NCBI RefSeq assembly: GCF_007830175.1
Contig: NZ_VLKH01000001.1
Coordinates: 496,001-560,000, forward strand
DNA: 64,000 bases
From: Sedimentibacter saalensis
GTDB lineage: Bacteria; Bacillota; Clostridia; Tissierellales; Sedimentibacteraceae
Direction of reading: 5' to 3'
The position numbers and the translations under genes were made by a program. How positions within the stretch are numbered: position 1 is the first letter of the stretch; every line of letters starts with the position of its first letter. The notes under the pieces were generated by a model. The model did not search any database, was not told where the DNA came from, and worked only from the letters and a program-made list of their open reading frames with translations. This document shows, piece after piece, positions 60,826-64,000 of the stretch.

Positions 60826-62727
60826 TTATTTTGCTGCATCTTTTATAGCTGCATCACGTGCTGCCTGCCATTCTGTTTGAGCTGCGTTGAATTCTTCTGT
60901 ATTTAATGGTTTAGCCAATAGTCTTTGTCCTTTCCACCTGTTGGAGGAAATTCCAAATGCAGAGTAAGGAGTTTCAAAAGGATGAACCTGTGATGCAACG
61001 TAACCATCACCGCCGCTTACGTTGTAAGGAATTACAAATGCATTGTCAATAAGCATTGCTTCAGCATTTGCAAACAGTTCATAACGTTTTGTCAAATCAG
61101 TGTATTCAGTCTTAGCTTCATTTACTATAGCTTCATATGCATCAAAGAAATTCTTTCCATCAGCAGTAACTTCAGTTGTATACTCTGGGAAGTTGTAATT
61201 TCCTTCTCTTCTGAATGGGTCTGTATATGTCTGTGGATCTGCATAGTCAGGACCCCAGTTGCATTTCATTATTGCATAGTTACCTGCACGTCTTGTTCCA
61301 TCAAGGAAGCCTGTAGGAGCATGAGGAAGCAGTGTTATTTCAATAAAGTCTGAACCAAGCAATGTTTCAAGCTGTTGTTTAACAACCTGAGCTTCATTAG
61401 CCCATGAAGTTGAGTTTGTGTTGTACGGCATCAATACTTTAATTGGGAATGTAGCACCGGATGCAGTCAATTCTTCTTTAGCCTTGTCTCTTAAAGCTAC
61501 AGCTTCTTTTTCATTGAAGAATTCTCTTGCTGTAACTGCTGCTAAGTTTCCTGTCTGAGTAAAGTCTACACCATTTTCTGATGCAAAGTTTGGAGGTGTA
61601 ATAGTGTTTATTATTCTGTATTCTGGATTGTATGGATCTTCAGTCTTCATGGAAGCAATTCTGTTGAATCCTGCAACTACAGCTTTTCTGAAATTGGAGT
61701 TATTAACTGCCAGTTTCCAGTTTTCAGGTTCATATTCAGCATCAAATGTAGGTTTAAAGTTAAATGCGTAGAAATATGTGTATGTTCCTAATCTGCTAGG
61801 TCTTACCTGATCCTTAAGAACAGGGTCTTTCATCCATTCATCAAGGCTTGCAGGAGGAATTATTACATCTGATATTTCTCCACGTTTGTACATTTCACCT
61901 GCCAGTGCAGTTGCTTCTTTGTTGTATTTGTAGTTAAGTTCTGTTATGAATATATTTGCAGCATCCCAGTATGTTGGATTCTTTTTAAGAATTCTCTGCA
62001 TCTGAGGTTCAAATTCTGACAATAAATATGATCCGTTGTAAAGAAGAGCAGAGTTTGATGTTCCAAACATATCTGCCATTTCATCAAGGAATGGTCCGTA
62101 TGCAGGGAAGAAGCAAACATATGTAAGCATTGATTCAAAATATGGTATTGGTTCTTTCAATGTATAAACTAATGTATAATCATCTTCTGCCTTAACTCCT
62201 ACCTGGGCAAAATCTGTAATTTCTTTATTAAAATATGCTTCAGCGTTTTTAATTACACTGTAGAAAATATTTGCTGTTTCTGACTCGTTTGCAGGATCTA
62301 AAAGATACTGTGCAGCGCTTACAAAATCGTTTGCTGTTGTTTCAGCAACTTCATTTCCTTCATAGTCAACCCATTTTACGCCTTTTCTCAAATGAAATGT
62401 CCATGTGAGTCCATCATCTGATGATTCCCATGATTCTGCCAAAGCAGGCTGGATTATTCCATACATGTCGTAGTCAACCAATGTGTCAACCAGGTTTGCT
62501 GCCAGAGCAAAGTCAACGTTTGTTGCAGTGGTCAAATAGTTTATGCTTGTTACTTCTTCAGCATAAACAGTCTTGTAAACCTGCTCTTCTGCATATTTTC
62601 CGCCTTCTGTAATGTCTGCAGGTTGTTCTGATGCTGCAGGTTCTTTGGCAGGCTCTGTTGTTGTTCCGCTTGAACAAGCTGTCAGTATCATTGTCAATAC
62701 TAACAATAATGATAATATTTTTTTCAT
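60826..62727 (-). CDS. oppA: Oligopeptide ABC transporter substrate-binding lipoprotein OppA
   Basis: A 633-residue extracellular peptide-binding protein of the SBP_bac_5 family. Lipobox ILTAC (Cys18) and a Thr/Pro/Glu linker are followed by the conserved LAESWESSDDGLTWTFHLRKGVKWVD region (LRKGVKW near residue 120) and a C-terminal NWGPDYADPQTYTDPF segment that lies in the peptide cleft. First gene of the operon, GGAGGGAAA ribosome site. It makes peptide uptake, and thus peptide fermentation, likely. Confidence 0.94.
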   Translation of the reverse strand: MKKILSLLLVLTMILTACSSGTTTEPAKEPAASEQPADITEGGKYAEEQVYKTVYAEEVTSINYLTTATNVDFALAANLVDTLVDYDMYGIIQPALAESWESSDDGLTWTFHLRKGVKWVDYEGNEVAETTANDFVSAAQYLLDPANESETANIFYSVIKNAEAYFNKEITDFAQVGVKAEDDYTLVYTLKEPIPYFESMLTYVCFFPAYGPFLDEMADMFGTSNSALLYNGSYLLSEFEPQMQRILKKNPTYWDAANIFITELNYKYNKEATALAGEMYKRGEISDVIIPPASLDEWMKDPVLKDQVRPSRLGTYTYFYAFNFKPTFDAEYEPENWKLAVNNSNFRKAVVAGFNRIASMKTEDPYNPEYRIINTITPPNFASENGVDFTQTGNLAAVTAREFFNEKEAVALRDKAKEELTASGATFPIKVLMPYNTNSTSWANEAQVVKQQLETLLGSDFIEITLLPHAPTGFLDGTRRAGNYAIMKCNWGPDYADPQTYTDPFRREGNYNFPEYTTEVTADGKNFFDAYEAIVNEAKTEYTDLTKRYELFANAEAMLIDNAFVIPYNVSGGDGYVASQVHPFETPYSAFGISSNRWKGQRLLAKPLNTEEFNAAQTEWQAARDAAIKDAAK

Positions 62728-62753
62728 TTTTCCCTCCTCAAAATTATAAATAA

Positions 62754-62769
62754 ATTGGCTTCAGCCAAT
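62754..62769 (-). terminator. Small hairpin between tRNA-Arg and oppA
   Basis: ATTGGCT-TC-AGCCAAT followed by TTATTTATAATTTT on the minus strand. It may end the tRNA transcript or act as a weak attenuator ahead of oppA. Confidence 0.45.
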
Positions 62770-62805
62770 ATATTACTAGCATACGTTTTCATAGCGAAAT
62801 AAAAA

Positions 62806-62882
62806 TGGTGCACCTGAGAGGAATCGAACCCCCGGCACATGCCTTAGGAGGGCACTGCTCTATCCTACTGAGCTACAGATGC
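62806..62882 (-). tRNA. tRNA-Arg (anticodon CCT)
   Basis: On the minus strand GCATCTG-TA-GCTC begins a 77-nt tRNA with acceptor GCATCTG/CAGGTGC (one G-U), discriminator A and an encoded CCA. The anticodon loop is CTCCTAA (anticodon CCT), the T-loop GTTCGATTC. A T5 run follows directly. Confidence 0.93.
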
Positions 62883-63125
62883 ACATTTATTTATCTATTA
62901 TTGAATATTACACTAATTTTTGATTTTTGTCAATACGCTTATTGGGTACTTGGCCTTGTGAATTTTATAATTATGCTTTTCGCGCTTTATTTAATAAATT
63001 CTTTAAAGCGTTTATTGTTAATTATATTATGAAATTTCAACGTACGACATATTTTCACATTTTTTTCGGAGTTTTGCTGCAGAAATATTTATGCAAACGT
63101 TATTTTTAATTAATTGAAATATAAT

Positions 63126-63166
63126 CATTATGCTGAATACATTTACGTTTTATACTCAGCATAATG
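63126..63166. terminator. Long-loop hairpin after the carboxypeptidase gene
   Basis: CATTATGCTGA (63126-63136) and TCAGCATAATG (63156-63166) enclose 19 bases. The T run (TTTTT) is on the plus strand; the minus-strand tail is ATTATATTTC. It lies 11 bases beyond the carboxypeptidase stop and probably terminates it. The gap from 62883 to 63125 shows nothing else I can name. Confidence 0.6.
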
Positions 63167-63176
63167 ACTTTTTACC

Positions 63177-64000
63177 TTATTCAAATAAAGAGCTGAAAAA
63201 CCTTAAAATCCTCACAAAGATATTTGCTTTTTCAATATTTTCATTTACTGTTGCATCAACTTGTCCTACTTCCTCATCATTTACAAGTATGCTTATGGTT
63301 CCAATCTTGTCGCCCTTCGATAATGGAGCCTTCACTTCCTGGTTGTATGTTATTTTAGTTCTTACAATGTCTTCCTTGTTAACAAGTTTCGAGTAGTCCT
63401 GAGCAGGAAATATGTCAACTTTTCCTAATTTTGAATTTGTAATATAAACACTGTCCATGGACTGCGATGTATCAGCCAGTTTTTCCATAGTGAAGTTATT
63501 TTTGCCGTATTCAAGAAGCAATTTTGTTTTTTCCAGTCTTTCTTCGGCAGTTGCGCTGCCCATGAGAATTGCTACAAGCCTGTAGTCCTGTCCGTTGCCT
63601 TTTACCGGCATTGTAGACACCAGACACAAACCTGCCTTGTCCGTATAACCTGTCTTAAGACCGTCAGCACCTTCAACTATTCCAAGTATGGGATTTGTTG
63701 CTGTCTTGCTGTAATTTCTTTCGGGCACAACAAGCTGAGGCTCTTTTGTTACTTCCAGCATTTGTGGATATGTCAGAAGGATGTGCCTTACAAGTTTGTA
63801 TATGTCTGAAACTGACATGTGGTTCTGACCTGTTTCATTGTCATCAATTGGAAGTCCATGAGGATTTACAAAGCTTGCAGATAAAAGCCCCAGCTCTGAG
63901 GCTTTGGAATTCATCATGATTACAAAATTGTCCTCAGTTTTTCCAACATGCTCTGCAATAGCAGTTGCACAGTCATTGCCGGACACTATGAGCATGCCTT
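63177..64000 (-). CDS. D-alanyl-D-alanine carboxypeptidase (PBP5/DacF type), C-terminal part
   Basis: About 274 codons of a serine D,D-carboxypeptidase; the start and the SxxK motif lie beyond the window edge. The second motif is at the edge (VSGNDCA, the SxN motif) and the third is GLKTGYT (KTG). After the catalytic domain comes the beta-sandwich PBP5_C domain and a C-terminal amphipathic segment (IFVRILRFFSSLFE) that anchors the enzyme to the membrane. It trims pentapeptide side chains of peptidoglycan; DacF versions act in sporulation. Confidence 0.92.
   Translation of the reverse strand, partial: GMLIVSGNDCATAIAEHVGKTEDNFVIMMNSKASELGLLSASFVNPHGLPIDDNETGQNHMSVSDIYKLVRHILLTYPQMLEVTKEPQLVVPERNYSKTATNPILGIVEGADGLKTGYTDKAGLCLVSTMPVKGNGQDYRLVAILMGSATAEERLEKTKLLLEYGKNNFTMEKLADTSQSMDSVYITNSKLGKVDIFPAQDYSKLVNKEDIVRTKITYNQEVKAPLSKGDKIGTISILVNDEEVGQVDATVNENIEKANIFVRILRFFSSLFE

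Overview
The window is a chromosomal segment of a low-GC, Gram-positive anaerobe of the Clostridia/Tissierellia type. The evidence is an AT-rich sequence with strong AGGAGG ribosome sites, oxygen-sensitive [4Fe-4S] serine dehydratase, an ornithine-racemase-like enzyme, several amino-acid and peptide transporters, two S-layer-homology (SLH) proteins, and a spoVB-yabN-hup block typical of spore formers. A peptide- and amino-acid-fermenting genus such as Sedimentibacter would fit, but that is a guess from gene content. I see no phage, CRISPR array, transposase, rRNA operon or integrative element. The window is mostly ordinary housekeeping and transport DNA.

Layout. 0-7 kb (minus strand): FadR-type regulator, ECF-type S component, DUF3842/DUF1893 pair, tRNA-Ser(CGA), serine dehydratase sdaAB/sdaAA, a dicarboxylate/amino-acid:cation symporter, and an aldo/keto reductase with two Fe-S clusters. 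7-20 kb: a cluster of three perfect DnaA boxes, a TIGR01212 radical SAM protein, a large SLH protein, an ABC-F ATPase, alr-glyA, and a complete branched-chain amino-acid-type ABC operon (livJHMGF). 20-31 kb: heavy-metal permease, hup, yabN, spoVB, recD2, comF, 5-formyl-THF cyclo-ligase, M50 protease, CorC-type protein. 31-42 kb: stomatin/NfeD pair, M23 lipoprotein, two tandem RMD1/DUF155 proteins, a BMP-type nucleoside ABC operon behind a guanine-class riboswitch, and exoA. 42-49 kb: DUF1576 protein with a small partner, tautomerase, ornithine-racemase-like enzyme, an unusual TRAP-binding-protein fusion, tadA, a second SLH protein. 49-64 kb: PadR/DUF1048/drug ABC cassette, YtrA-type regulator with ABC exporter, AEC permease, oppABCDF, tRNA-Arg(CCT) and the C-terminal part of a D,D-carboxypeptidase.

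The genes fit a lifestyle of importing peptides, amino acids and nucleosides and fermenting serine and related amino acids. Cell-envelope functions (SLH proteins, PBP, M23 lipoprotein, SpoVB flippase) are interspersed.

The most interesting signal lies between the genes. Six intergenic loci carry short MITE-like elements with the same two imperfectly inverted ends (End I TCAGACTATTGACAAAC, End II TCAGTTTGATGACAAAGT) but two different cores. Every one sits between two direct copies of the local intrinsic-terminator hairpin. The hairpin sequence differs at each locus, so the terminator itself looks like the duplicated target site. One element contains a second MITE with a clean 8-bp duplication, and the matching empty site is visible elsewhere in this window. 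A separate family of two about 160-bp multi-hairpin repeats, with compensatory stem changes, lies directly after terminators and may be a structured RNA or a palindrome-rich mobile element.
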